Shown one piece after another: positions 12,699-27,600 of a stretch of 64,000 nucleotides of DNA. Both the position numbers and the translations under genes were made by a program. The DNA comes from Corydoras sp. C115 (Eukaryota > Chordata > Actinopteri > Siluriformes > Callichthyidae), in assembly GCA_019802505.1 (NCBI GenBank), contig JAFMOC010000072.1, positions 3,676,501 through 3,740,500 of the forward strand, read 5' to 3'. How positions within the stretch are numbered: the first letter of the stretch is position 1; every line of letters begins with the position of its first letter. The notes under the pieces are model-generated. The model ran no database searches. It was not told the origin of the DNA and saw only the letters and a list, made by a program, of their open reading frames with translations.

Positions 12699-15600
12699 CC
12701 ATATATATCCATCCATTATCTTGTTAGTGTCTCAGGTGTGCACTCTCTCATACTGGTCACAGAAAGTTCCAAAGAACGCTCTGAAGATCTTAAAAGACCA
12801 ATTGTCGCAGGCGAAAGGAATGTTGTCAGTATTGCTGCAGAGGTTGAAGAGGTGGGGGTTCAGCCTGTCACTGCTCAGACCATATACCATATAAAATTGG
12901 TCTGCATGGCCTCTTCTGAAGTCTGTACACAAGAAAGGCTGCAAACAGTTTGCTGAAGACATGTCAACAAAGGCCATGAAACTGGGTCTCAGGGCAGTGT
13001 TCCAGCATGTTAATGACATCAACAAAACACACTTCTAGGATAACCACTGCTTTACTGAAGAGGCTGAGGGAAAAGGTGATGAACTGGCCAAGCATACATA
13101 TTTGGTGCATCCTTAAACGGAAGGTGGAGGAGCGCAGTTTCGTATATCCGCCAGCTGCGTGATGTCATCATGGAGGAGTGAAGCTCTGGTAAACTCCATG
13201 CCCAAGAGTGTTAAGGCAGTTCTGGGAAATATTGGTGGTCCCACACAATATTAACACTTTAGGAACTTTCACTTAAGAGTGTACTCACTTTTGTTGCCAG
13301 TGGTTTAGACATTAATGGCTGTATATTGTGTGGGAACAATAAATCTACACTGTTATATAAGCTGCACCCAAACTACTTTTCATTGTGTTAAAAGTGTTAT
13401 TTTGTCAGTGTCGTCCCATTTAAAGATATACTTAAATATCTGCAAAAATGTGAGGTTGGGGTTCTTACTTGTGAAATTACTTTTTGTTTATTTTTATTAC
13501 AGATAACAAAACTATGATGAAATCTGAGTATATTTCAATGTCTTTTGTTTTAAGGGAGAAGAAGGGCGACCTGGATTGGATGGAGAAAGAGGCACACCGG
13601 TAATTATGCACATATGTTATTTCCATTTGATTATGTGTATATTTTCCAACCGGGAGTATGGGCCACATTAAGGACTGCTTCCCTGCACCCTAGTTCCGGT
13701 GCTTAAATTTGAATGGCTGAGCCATTTGTCCAGCCATAACATTATTGACAATAATGCACACCCCTGACCAACTCACATTCATATCAATGTGCCATGTTAT
13801 TTTTTAAAATATTGGAAGCAAGGGAAATGAGGTCTGTAACTGGACAAATTGAAGATACTGGAGCACCTTTCTTGCAAGGGCCGAACAAAAAAAACAGGAA
13901 GGCTTCAAACTGTTCAAGCACACCTTCAAAGAAACGTGAGAATCTGGTAGAACATTGATTGCTACAGTATCTTATTCCAGAGCAATCAATGTTTAATTTA
14001 AAAACAAGAATAGATTACACCGCAAAAGACCAGTTTGTTAATCATTTTGTTTTAAATAATGAATTAAAAATATTAATATTAATCTGAAATAAACATTTAT
14101 GAATTTTCATTATAGTGTATTTATAAAGATTTTAATAAAAGCAATAAGGCACTCAAGGCTGTGCATTATCATAAATGAATCACGGGAGAGAGGTGTAATG
14201 TTTTTAAGGTGTGTAAAAAAATCTTTACTGTGTTCTTTATTAACCACACACCAAATATTAAAGCTGAAATAAGAAATTTACAATATGACCTATTATGACA
14301 CTATTGCTTTTTCTAACAAGGCATGTATTGGCACTGGGTTGGACAAAAGCATCAGCTAAATTAGACCACTTGTCAAATATATACCGGGTTTGCTTATTAA
14401 AAGCCTAGGTGGCATGCAAGTGAAAAACTTTCACAAACACATCCAGACTTCACACAAGTCAGTCTGTTTACAGAATGTATCTCCAATGGTATTACAATTT
14501 ATTTCATATGTGCAGGGATTTCCAGGTACCAAAGGGAGCAGAGGAGACAAGGTAAAAGTAGTTTACCATTTTTTTAAACAAAGAAAAAGCATTTAAGCAT
14601 ATAACATTTTTTGTTATTTTGTAAATTAGGGTGAGGTTGGAACTCAAGGAGAAAAAGGAGAAAAAGTAAATAATTTTTTAGGATTACAATTTTTCAATAA
14701 TTTTCTTGTTTATTTTTTTTTTACTTAAATGTTTGCATCTCTTCTGTAGGGTGACACTAAATTGGTGGGTGGCCCTCCTGGTGAGAAAGGAAATAAAGGA
14801 GAGATGGTACGTCATTTCATGTTGTGCATCAGGTTTTTTAAACATTTGTAATTGGGGTAATTCAGTTAATAGTCCATAGAATATGTGTAATGTTTGGGAG
14901 TTATGACTGATACTCTGAATCAGTGCTATGTGAGAATTAAGCTAATAATTGGGTGATGAGGACTGAGATCTGTTTGAAAAGAAGCAAAATTCTAGTGAGT
15001 GAATTCAAGGCACATGGAATGAGGTTAAATGTTTGGACAGTAGTGTGTTTGTGGAGCACAGCATGGTGAAAAAAATGTGGTGGGCAAGCTGGGCCCAACT
15101 GGCGTCTGACTGCATGGTTGCCTGCCCTTTCATTCAGGAGCACTCCCAGACTAACCTGCACCTGCCCATATGATGCACCGCCACTCTGCTGTATGGGCAG
15201 GTGCACAGACTGCCATAAATACTCAGATTAGAACTGAAAGTGGTAGGAGTGCTGTTATTTATTTAAATGCTCCTCCAAGCTAAATTACATTTTTGAATCA
15301 ATGTCCGCAGTAGTGTTGATGATACCTTGCTGCTCAAGGAGGATGAGTCCCCCACTAAACCTCAAAAGATTTCCAACAACACTAGGGTCTTTTTTTTTTC
15401 TTGCCACTGTCGCTTAGGCTTCCACTTTAAGGGTTTAGCCTTACAACACTGCTGCTTTGAGACAAAGTGCTATGTAAATAAATACAATTTCAACTTCCCT
15501 GGAGTAGAGAGGAATACTACATTTTACATGTATGATGATATGCATTTTATTCAACACACATCAAGAAATCAATTTGGAATTAATCAAGTCTTGTCTTTTA

Positions 15601-17772
15601 AACATGAACATTAAGGTGTATTGAGTAATGAACTTTTGTTATTCATAGGGAGAACGAGGGTCGAAAGGACTGCAAGGTGAAAAGGGCGTTAAAGGTCAGG
15701 AGGGCCCACCAGGGGTACAGGTAAATCTGTAATAATATACAATAAGTTTAGCATTATGATTACTTGTATGTTTGAGCAAAAATAAAGCATTATCATTTGT
15801 CTGCAGGGGTTAAGAGGCGAGCCTGGGGATAGAGGTGCCCCGGGGTTCCAGGGGGCTCGGGGTCCAGGAGGACAAAAGGTATTCCCCATACAATGGCATG
15901 CGTGCAGTGTGTGCATGCGTGTTGCTTGTTGGCTTTTGTAGTTTATTGTAGGTGAGCCCAGTGAATCTTTATTTAGACCTGTTTCCCTGCATTTAAATTA
16001 GTGCAGCACATGCGCACATTTAAATAAGTGCAGCACATGTGCTATTAGACATTCCTGGGATCATCTGTATGTCTCTACTCAGCGCCGTTTAGCTCAGCTT
16101 AGTGTTTGAGCTCCACACTAAGCATTTTGTGTTTCTATTAATATATACATTGTCAGTGCATTGAAGATCATTCTTTTAAGTTATAATGTTTTATTTTTAT
16201 CTGCATTATTCAAAAGGCATGCTTATTTCTAGTTATTAAAAATAATTTAGTATTTTAAAATAATTTTGCTTTTGTATTTACAATACTTTTACAATACCGT
16301 TCATACACTGTAATTACAACTGCTGGCTCTGCAGCGGTTGAAATGCCTCATGGCCGTTTGTGTCCTACACCCCGTAAAAGTACATACACCAAGTAAAAAG
16401 AGGAACCATGAATTAATTAAAAAAATTTTTTTTACACATTTTCTTCAACTTTATTTGCAGGGAGAAGGAGGACTACCTGGAGTTCCAGGAGAATCTGTAT
16501 GTTTTTTTAACTAATGTCTAATAGAGTTCTATTTCATCATAACATTTATTTAGTTAGTTTACATTTTCCATTATATTATTGTCAGGGTACACCTGGTAAA
16601 GATGGCCTACCTGGCATGAGAGGAGACAAGGGAGAGTTTGGTCCTATGGGTTCACGTGGTCCAAAGGTTTGTGATTACTTTTGTGAATCTGTATATTTCC
16701 CTCGGCATGGAAATGAAATAATAAGACGATTTATGTTTACATTTGATTTAAAACCTATTTAGATTTTTAAATAAGTCATAAAAGCAGATACATAGAATCA
16801 AATCAGACAAATAAAATAGATATATCAGACTTAGTGAAAACAATGAATATGTACAAATACACTGCCTGACGAAAAAGGTTTTCACATAGTAATATTTTGT
16901 GGTACCGCCTTTCCAAAAGCTTCTGCAATATCACAACATTTATTTCTGTCCAGAGTTATATTTTTTTACCCAAGATCTTGTATTGATGATGGCCAATGTG
17001 TGAAAATGATGTTTCATGCTCTCTAAACAACGCTTTCACACGTTGAGCTTGAATCCTGACATCTTTATTTAGATACAATTTAAAATCTGTCATAGACTAT
17101 ATTGTACACAATTATTAGGTGGTAGTCTCGGTCTGGGATCTTCTAAGTGCCCTAAATATGAATATAGAAGTTGGCACACATGTACATATGCTTTTAATTT
17201 GTATTAAATACAAAAGTTCTGGAGGGAGATAAATAATGAAGTGATCGCCCTGGTTGGATATGATTTGGATATGTTGCCCCTTCAATGCTGTCCACCCCTC
17301 CTGGTGTTTTAATTGGCATATACTCGTGCAATACAAATTCACTCATTCTATGTGCAATAATTTGTTGCTGTGCAATTTGTTGTTTTTTGTATTGCGCAAT
17401 TCAAGGACAACATAGTGCAATTATAATGTACATAGTGATTTTATAGTCTTTCTATTGTAATATGTCATGTATTTTATTTTCTACAAAAATATGCCATTTT
17501 AGGCTGCACGTTGGCTTAGTGGTTAGCACATTTGCCTCTCAGTGCTGGGGATTCCCAGTTCAAATTCCCAATCTAGGTAGAGTTTATATGCTCTCCTCTT
17601 GTTTGCGTATGGTTTCCTCTGGGTTCTCCGGTTTGCTCCTGTAGTCCAAAAACAGGGATCAAGGTACATTGAATGTTCCAAATTGCCATATAGAGTGTGC
17701 ATGTGTGTGTGTGAGTGAGTGTGTGCCCAGCGATAAATATAATAATTTAAAATAAATTTTAAACATATATTA

Positions 17773-17851
<79 letters not shown>

Positions 17852-18810
17852 ACTATCTCTAGGGTTTACAGAGAATGGTCCGAAAAAGAAAAAACATCCA
17901 GTGAGCGGCAGTTCTGTGGGTGGAAATGCCTTGTTGATGCCAGAGGTCAGAGGAGAATGGCCAGACTGGTTCGAGCTGATAGAAAGGCAACAGTGACTCA
18001 AATAGCCACCCGTTACAACCAAGGTAGGCAGAAGAGCATCTCTGAACGCACAGTACGTCGAACTTTGAGGCAGATGGGCTACAGCAGCAGAAGACCACAC
18101 CGGGTGCCACTCCTTTCAGCTAAGAACAGGAAACTGAGGCTACAATTTGCACAAGCTCATCGAAATTGGACAATAGAAGATTGGAAAAACGTTGCCTGGT
18201 CTGATGAGTCTCGATTTCTGCTGCGATATTCGGATGGTAGGGTCAGAATTTGGCGTCAACAACATGAAAGCATGGATCCATCCTGCCTTGTATCAACGGT
18301 TCAGGCTGGTGGTGGTGGTGTCATGGTGTGGGGAATATTTTCTTGGCACTCTTTGGGCCCCTTGGTACCAATTGAGCATCGTTGCAACGCCACAACCTAC
18401 CTGAGTATTGTTGCTGACCATGTCCATCCCTTTATGACCACAATGTACCCAACATCTGATGGCTACTTTCAGCAGGATAATGCGCCATGTCATAAAGCTG
18501 GAATCATCTCAGACTGGTTTCTTGAACATGACAATGAGTTCACTGTACTCAAATGGCCTCCACAGTCACCAGATCTCAATCCAATAGAGCATCTTTGGGA
18601 TGTGATGGAACGGGGGATTCGCATCATGGATGTGCAGCCGACAAATCTGCGGCAACTGTGTGATGCCATCATGTCAATATGGACCAAACTCTCTGAGGAA
18701 TGCTTCCAGCACCTTGTTGAATCTATGCCACGAAGAATTGAGGCAGTTCGGAAGGCAAAAGGGGGTCCAACCAGTTACTAGAATGGTGTACCTAATAAAG
18801 TGGCCGGTGA

Positions 18811-18850
<40 letters not shown>

Positions 18851-21039
18851 CTTTGCTGATGTGAGTTGGTAAACTTCCTCAATGTGGGACTAATAAAATC
18901 GTATTTTATCTTATACTTACACTAAAAACACAACGAATTTCAACTGAGCATCCTTGAAGTTTCAGTCCATTTGTTTTTTAAAAAAAGTGTGAGCTAGAGA
19001 TGCACATGTAAGTATGTGAGTGATAGAAAAATAGGGCTTCAGTCTACAGAGACATTTACAGATTTGTTCTGAGCATAGGTTTATATTTTCATTACATTCT
19101 GTCACACTGAGTTACTACAAGTTTTATTGACATTCTCATTGGTGTACAGGGAGAACGTGGCTCTAAAGGGGCATGTGGATCAGATGGACAGAAAGGAGAC
19201 AGGGTAAGTAAAACGGAAAGCATGTTGGATATGGACTTGAATATGGCTTTTTAATAATGTGACTTTTGTATATAGGGAGATTCTGGATTAAACGGCAGAT
19301 CTGGTTTACCTGGGAGAAAAGGGGAGCCGGTACAATCAAATTCACTCACACATACGAACACACACCCGCATGTCTATGCTATATGGACAGTAGTATAAGC
19401 TTAGTTTGGGGTAATTCTAATGTTAGGTATAAAATATAACAATTCAGCATTTATAACTATTACAAGGCAGCATAGAGACATGAGACAGATCACCACAGGA
19501 AACCCATTAATTAGCCATTTATTATTTTTTAGTATATATACACTGTTCCAAATTATTAAGCAAATAATATTTTCTCAGATTTTCCAAAATTACCTATATG
19601 AATTGCAGTCATTGTAATTTTCCAGTCATCAACTATTAGAGTACAATTGAAAGGTTTTTGAACAAACTGCCAATGATAACAGTATATTTAAAAAATAATA
19701 ATAATAAAACACTCAAAATGCATATTCCAAATTATTAGAGTTTTCAACCTTTTCATTTTTATAAAGAAGAAGGAATTGGTTATTTGTGAAATTATAAGCA
19801 TTAGCAGGTTATTACAAACTGAAATCAAACAGTTTTCAAGTCTAAACTTTATTCTAGGTGATGTTACATTTGCACATAGGACCCCTTGTTCGAAAGGAGC
19901 TTCTGAACTCTCGTTCATTGAATTTGTCAGGTTTGTTGGATGGTTATCTGCTTCAATTGTTTTGCATGAGGACAGAATACCCTCTCAGAGCTCTTAGATG
20001 TGAACTGCCTCCCATCATCATTGACACTCCTTTTGCTGATGCTCCAGAGGTTCTCAATGGGGTTGAGGTGAGGGGAGCAAGGGGCCACATCATAATTCTG
20101 TCCCCTTTTATGCCCATAGCAGCCAGAGATGCAGATGTGTTCTTTGCAGCATATGGTGCATTATCATGCATTAAAATGATCTTGCTGCAGAATGCACGGT
20201 TCTTCTTCTTGAACCATGGCAGGAAGTGCTGTTTGAGAAACTCCACATACATTATGGAGGTCATCTTTACCCCTTCAGGGGTCCTAAAGGGGCCGACAGT
20301 CTCTCTCCCCATGATTCCAGCCCAAAACATTACTCCACCTCCTCCTTGTTGGTTTCATAGCCTTGTGTGCATGGGGAGTCCATCAACCAGCCATCCTCCA
20401 CTACATCCATCTGGACCATCGAGCATTGCACGGCACTCATCGGTGAACAAAAACAGTTTTGAAGTCAGACTTCATGTATTGTTTGGCCCACTGGAGCAGT
20501 GTGCAGTGGATAGAGGAGGTCGACAGGATGGCTTATGCACAGCTGCAAACCTCTGAAGGACTCTGCATCTTGTTGTTCGGGTGACGTTGGAGGCATCAGC
20601 AGCTTCAAAAACTTGTCTGCTGCTATGACAAGGCATTTTTGCAGCTGCTCTTTTAACCTGACGTAATTGCCTGTTGGAAAGAGTCCTCAATTTTCCCTTA
20701 TCAGCATGCACACGTGTGTGCTCTGAATCAGCTACATACTTCTTGATTGTGCGATGAAGTGTTTTGGCAATGTTGATTTGTAGTCATGCCTTAACCTAAA
20801 CACTCCACAATTTGTTGCTTCTCAGCAGCCGCCACATCCTTTTTCTTTCCCATTTTGGCTGAAAATATAGGCTGCTTAATAATGTGGGACAGCCTTCTTA
20901 AGTAGTCTTGCATTTAATTGGACACACCTGCCAAACTAATTAGCACAGGTGTCTTCAATTGCTTTCAGTGAGTTTAACTAACAAACAAAAAAATTCTTAC
21001 CTTATCACTCCTAAATACATTTTGCATAATAATTACACA

Positions 21040-21111
<72 letters not shown>

Positions 21112-24100
21112 TATAAATGCTATACTCATATAGTACAACCTATCAAGTATACATCAGAGTGCAAAATTTCTGCTGCTTGAGGTACCTCAGTTTTCACCCT
21201 TACTATAAATATATAAGAGATAAATAAAAAAATGGGGGGCATACTGAAACTCATTTTGAGGTCATCGGTGAACGTGCTGAGATACTAGCGGGACCCCTTG
21301 TCCGGCGTAGTCATGCCTGTGAAGAGAGATAGATAAAATGCAAATGATATTTTAAAATGCAAGGTGGCCAATCACATCATTTCACTTTGTGGAAATTCCA
21401 CACCAATCCACTGTCATCAGAACTGGAACCATTTTGTGAACCATAACACGCTGCTGGAAGTGATCTGAAGGTAGTTTAGCACACAGTCTATGCTAGACAT
21501 TAATACTTCAATACTCTCTGCGCTGGATAAAATTTTTATTTTATCACACATATCACTTATTATTTTATTCATTAAGTAATATAGCTTTAATGGCAAACTT
21601 TGTTGCAGGGTGATGTGGGAACTCCAGGAGCCACAGGAAGTCCAGGAAAAGAAGGAATTGTTGGACCCAAAGTATGAAGCTACATAAGCATTTTTCCAAT
21701 TGTTTTGTTTTATGTAACAGGTTTTAAAATATATGACTTTTTGTAAAATAAAAAAAAAACTTTTCAAGGTAAACTGTTTAAAATAGGTTTAATCATCCGG
21801 GTAAGAGTTGGGAAAGTACAAAGATTTTATCTAGACTGTATCTAAAAAGAATCACCTGTGCTGAATAAAATACCATACAGTAACCATACAAATTAGGGCT
21901 GCATCTAACGATTTATTTTCTCTGCATTAACCTATCGATAATTTTTTTCTGATTAGTCGATTAATCTGAAAATATTACAATGTGATTGTTTTTTAAATTA
22001 AAATAACTTCTCAAAAATAATGAAAAATAAAAACCGCTAATGTTGAAATATTTTCTTTAATCAAACACATTTCTCTTTAGGGCACTAATAAAATGCAAAA
22101 ATGCTTTTGCATTAACAGCTTTATCAAACATAAAATTTCAGCTAAGAGATTCAATAATACAAGTATAATATTAAGCACATTAGAAATTATGGTGGAAGCA
22201 CTAGGGAGTTCCGGTTCGAATCCACGTTTCCCAAAAACATTGATCAAGGTCAATTGAATGCTCTAAATTTCCCCATGTAGTATGTGTATGAAATGTCAAA
22301 TATTATGTAAAAAATATATATTTTTTTTTTTCGAAATAGGTAAATAATTAAATCACCAGATAATGAATAGGTTCTTGGTGTAAAAAAAACTACTTTAAGG
22401 CACATATGACATGACATTTTATTTACTATATGTTAACTATATATAATTTTTGCTGACTATATACAAGTGCAGACATTCACATTTATCTGAATGCGATATG
22501 AAAACGAGTGGTATTAAGAAAACTACACAAGGCAACGAAAAAACGGTTAGTAATGAACTCCTAATAACAGAAACATGTTATAAGTGTTAAAAGTCTCAAT
22601 AATATGCTAAGATAAGAAAAAACTAGTAAATTGAACCACGTCGCTTTTTTGCTGCCAGAAGGATGTTTTGCTGTGCAAACATCCCAGCGCGGATGTTTAA
22701 CGGCGCGGATTTAAACGCTCGTGCATAGCAGTTGTACTGGTGTTTGTTTCTGTGTGAAGTGCTCCCACACTTTAGATGCACACGGGCAATTTATAGCTGC
22801 TGTTAATACTTGCGCTAAATTCAACTTTTCATTCAACTAATATTAATATAAGGAAGCAACTAGTGAATTTTAAATCAAGTATTTGTAAATAATGACTTAA
22901 TAATTAAAGAAGCCTGACAGTTTGGGTAAGTTCAGCAAAACTTAATAATAACATACCACTTACAGTAGATCCAGAAGACCAAATATAGTTTATCTATTCT
23001 GCTGAGTGAAAATGTTTGTCTTCTTTAACAAACAAATATTAGATTCTTCTAGATTTCATTGTCGAGGATAGGTGATTTTAAAGGAATCGCTTTATCTCTT
23101 ACACCATGCTTTCTATTGTGTGATATTTAAGGCTTTTTTTATGAGTGAGAACTGACAGTATTTTTTAAGAAACAAATAAAATATATACATTAATATCTAT
23201 GTGTTGTTCATGCTTAGGGCGACAGAGGCTTTGATGGTCTGATGGGTCCTAAAGGAGAACAAGGAGAAAAAGGAGAACGGGTATGTAAATCATTGTTATA
23301 CTTTTTGCCAAGCTGTATGAAAATGCTGTTTTAGAATGCAGAAGCCCAAAAATTGTTTACTATTTTTTATTGTGTTCTTTTTTTTTTTTCTTATTCTATT
23401 TAGGGACCATCTGGCATTTCTGGTCCTTCAGGCCCTCGTGGTGCAGATGGACCCCCTGGTCTGACAGGCCCTCAAGGTCCTACTGGAGTAAAAGGACCTG
23501 AAGGACTGCAAGGGCAGAAGGTATGTCAACCAGTCATTTTTTCAAGTCCAGTCTTTTTTTTTACATTTTAAGAATTTGATTACAATTAAGAATGTGGTCA
23601 GCCAGTGCACAGATGTAAAAAAAGACATCCATGATACATCCATGATTTGTAGAAGAGAAGGGTCCAGCACAATTATTGTTCTCTTCCTGTAATTTCTGTC
23701 ATTACCAGATAATTCCCATGCAGTGGTCACATATATCAGCTGTGCAATGGGAAAAAATATGCACTGTTAAATGTGCTTTAGTGATTTTTGACTTTAACTG
23801 GCATCATTTCTCTATAAGGCATATTTAAGTGTTATCATATTTAAGTGAAATCTTGTGAAACGTATTAGAAACGTTTAGTTAAAAAAGAACCAGACTCAAA
23901 CAAAAAATCCAACTAACAGAGAATGGTCTTCTGGCTAATAAATGAACTATTTACTGATTTCTGATTGAACTCTGGGATATTCAACCATTATCTTCCTTTA
24001 TCCTCTACTATAATCATGGAGGGGGGACTCACACAGGCACACACACGCAAACACAAACACACTCTATATGGGGTAATTTGGAGAATTCAGTTGACCTTGA

Positions 24101-24560
24101 TCCCTGTTATGGGACTGTGGGAGGAAACCAAGAAACCCACACTGACACGGGGAGAACATGGAAACCTCACCCAGATTGGGATTTGAACCGGGAATCCCTA
24201 GTGCTTAGAGGCGAATATGCTAGCCACTAAGCCACTGTCCTGCCCCCTCTGGGCTATACTAAAGTAAAAACATGATCTGAAAAAAAATTTCATATGTAAA
24301 TGTAGAATTTGAAGGCCACTTAACTAGCCACAAGAATGTTCACCGAAGAGGATTTGGACTCCACTACAGGGTCAAAAGAAAGGAAGCTCTTCAAGCTAAA
24401 GGATTCTTATACAACTATACACCACGTTCAAAAATGTAATGCAAATTCTGTTTTTGTCTGAAATTCCTATGTGGTCAATGTAAGGGACAGACAGTATAAT
24501 AAAGTCATCATCTGTTCGAGTTTAAATAAAATTTTATTAAAAAAACTTCCAATAATAAAT

Positions 24561-24642
<82 letters not shown>

Positions 24643-27600
24643 CATACATACACTCACCGGCCACTTTATTAGGTACACCATTCTAGTAACTGGTTGGACC
24701 CCCTTTTGCCTTCCGAACTGCCTCAATTCTTCGTGGCATAGATTCAACAAGGTGCTGGAAGCATTCCTCAGAGAGTTTGGTCCATATTGACATGATGGCA
24801 TCACACAGTTGCCGCAGATTTGTCGGCTGCACATCCATGATGCGAATCCCCCGTTCCATCACATCCCAAAGATGCTCTATTGGATTGAGATCTGGTGACT
24901 GTGGAGGCCATTTGAGTACAGTGAACTCATTGTCATGTTCAAGAAACCAGTCTGAGATGATTCCAGCTTTATGACATGGCGCATTATCCTGCTGAAAGTA
25001 GCCATCAGATGTTGGGTACATTGTGGTCATAAAGGGATGGACATGGTCAGCAACAATACTCAGGTAGGCTGTGGCGTTGCAACGATGCTCAATTGGTACC
25101 AAGGGGCCCAAAGAGTGCCAAGAAAATATTCCCCACACCATGACACCACCACCACCAGCCTGAACCGTTGATACAAGGCAGGATGGATCCATGCTTTCAT
25201 GTTGTTGACGCCAAATTCTGACCCTACCATCCGAATGTCGCAGCAGAAATCGAGACTCATCAGACCAGGCAACGTTTTTCCAATCTTCTATTGTCCAATT
25301 TCGATGAGCTTGTGCAAATTGTAGCCTCAGTTTCCTGTTCTTAGCTGAAAGGAGTGGCACCCGGTGTGGTCTTCTGCTGCTGTAGCCCATCTGCCTCAAA
25401 GTTCGACGTACTGTGCGTTCAGAGATGCTCTTCTGCCTACCTTGGTTGTAACGGGTGGCTATTTATGTCACTGTTGCCTTTCTATCAGCTCGAACCAGTC
25501 TGGCCATTCTCCTCTGACCTCTGGCATCAACAAGACATTTCCGCCCACAGAACTGCCGCTCACTGGATGTTTTTTCTTTTTCGAAACATTCTCTGTAAAC
25601 CCTAGAGATGGTTGTGCGTGAAAATCCCAGTAGATCAGCAGTTTCTGAAATACTCAGACCAGCCCTTCTGGCACCAACAACCATGCCACGTTCAAAGGCA
25701 CTCAAATCACCTTTCTTCCCCATACTGATGCTCGGTTTGAACTGCAGGAGATTGTCTTGACCATGTCTACATGCCTAAATGCACTGAGTTGCCGCCATGT
25801 GATTGGCTGATTAGAAATTAAGTGTTAACGAGCAGTTGGACAGGTGTACCTAATAAAGTGGCCGGTGAGTGTATATATACTGTATATATATATACTGTGT
25901 ATACTCTCTATATATATACTGTTAGAGTATACTTTTATCTATATAATTTATGGATTATAAATATTAAAAATGATTATTTGTTGAAGTCACATTCACTAAA
26001 ATCAATAGCTATTTCAGTCAAAAAAAAATTAACAGGCCAAGTTAGATGTTAACATAGGGTCCCTTCGTTGATATCACCTTCACAATGCTTGCATCAATTA
26101 AATGTTTTCATATCTTGCATTTGACACTTTTCGGCAGCCTAGAGATCATATTTCTTTCCCATATTGCTTGAAATATGTGGCCTGCTTAATAATGTGGAAC
26201 ATTCTTCTTAAGCAGTTTTCCTATAAATTCAGGGCTCATCTGGCTAATTATCACAGCTGCCTGAGATTGATTTATGTGATCCAAAAAGGTTCAAGACACA
26301 ATACCATCTATTCGTTTAATTGAAAATCAAAAAATTCAATCTTTGGCACTTAAATTCAATTTACATAATAATTTGGAACGCGACGTAGCAACAAGGGGAA
26401 TAATATCATTTCATTGACTTATTTATTGGGTCTACAAACCAAAAACAATAATCACTGTTTGAGTTGGTTATACAAACTAATACATTTAAAGTAAACAATT
26501 GAAAATCCTGAAGATTTATTAGTGCTACTCAAAGAAACAGATTTTCTACCTCAAACTGGCTCTGAGGGGCTAATTTTATTTATATCATAGTTATGTTAGT
26601 GTTAGTGTGTTTTTGCTATAACAATGACGGCAAAATTACATAAGGTATTCACTAATTCATTGGTGCGTCATATGTTGTAAATTAATGTGAAATTAACCAC
26701 ATCAGTTGCTTGCTATTCCATTATATGCTTGCAATATGCTTTTGGTGGATTGCTATTTCAATGATACAGTGCGCAAGGGTGCAATAGGCTTGGCGGGCAT
26801 TGAGGCGACGAGCGCTTTTGATATACTCAAGGTTCTTGTGATCGGTGAGGATCAGGACTGGGTGTGGAGACCCCATGAGCCAGTGCCTCCATTCCTCCAA
26901 GGCTAGCTTAATAGCTAGCAGCTCTCGGTCCCCGATCCCATAATTACACTCGGCCGGAATAAATTTGCGTGAAAAGTACGCAATAGGCCGCGTGTTAGTG
27001 AGACCCCCAGTGGACTGAGACAAAACGGCACTGGCCCCATTACAGGATGCGTCCACCTCTACGATGAACTGGCGCCCGGGGTCAGGATGGGCCAAGACTG
27101 GTTTAGAAGTGAACAGTCTCTTAAGGAGGCTGAAGGCCCGATCCGCCTCCGGGCTCCAGCACAGCACAGAGAGGCCTCCTTTAAGGCAGGAGGTCAGAGG
27201 AAGCGCCACCTTACTAAAGTTTGGGATGAACCGCCTGTAGAAGTTTGCGACACCTAGGAATCTCTGGAGGTCCCGCGGTGAGGCCGGTGTCGGCCAGCCC
27301 AGAACGGACTGGACCTTGCCAGGGTCCATCTCGATCCCTTTGGGGGAGATGATGAACCCCAAAAATGCGATGGTCTCCCGGTGAAACTCACACTTCTCCC
27401 CCTTAACAAACAACCCATTGGTGAGAAGACGAGCTAAAACCTGCCGAACTAGGGCGACATGGGAGGCCAGATCCCCGGAAAACACCAGCACATTGTCAAG
27501 ATATACGATCACCCCTTGATGTAAGAACTCCCGCAGCACGTCATTAATGAAGGCCTGCAGGCAGAGGTGAGGACCGCGCTCGAGGAGGTTGCCCCCGAGG

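Noticed and set aside
12494..12956. Overlapping open frames across the TA/GT arrays
   Set aside because: They code only YI or VC dipeptide repeats from microsatellites and then run into a Tc1 relic; not genes.
16005..16050. Short direct repeats as a CRISPR-like array
   Set aside because: Only two adjacent 27-bp copies without spacers in vertebrate intron DNA.
19858..20556. 232-codon plus-strand frame
   Set aside because: It lies antisense to a Tc1/mariner transposase relic whose motifs are readable on the minus strand.
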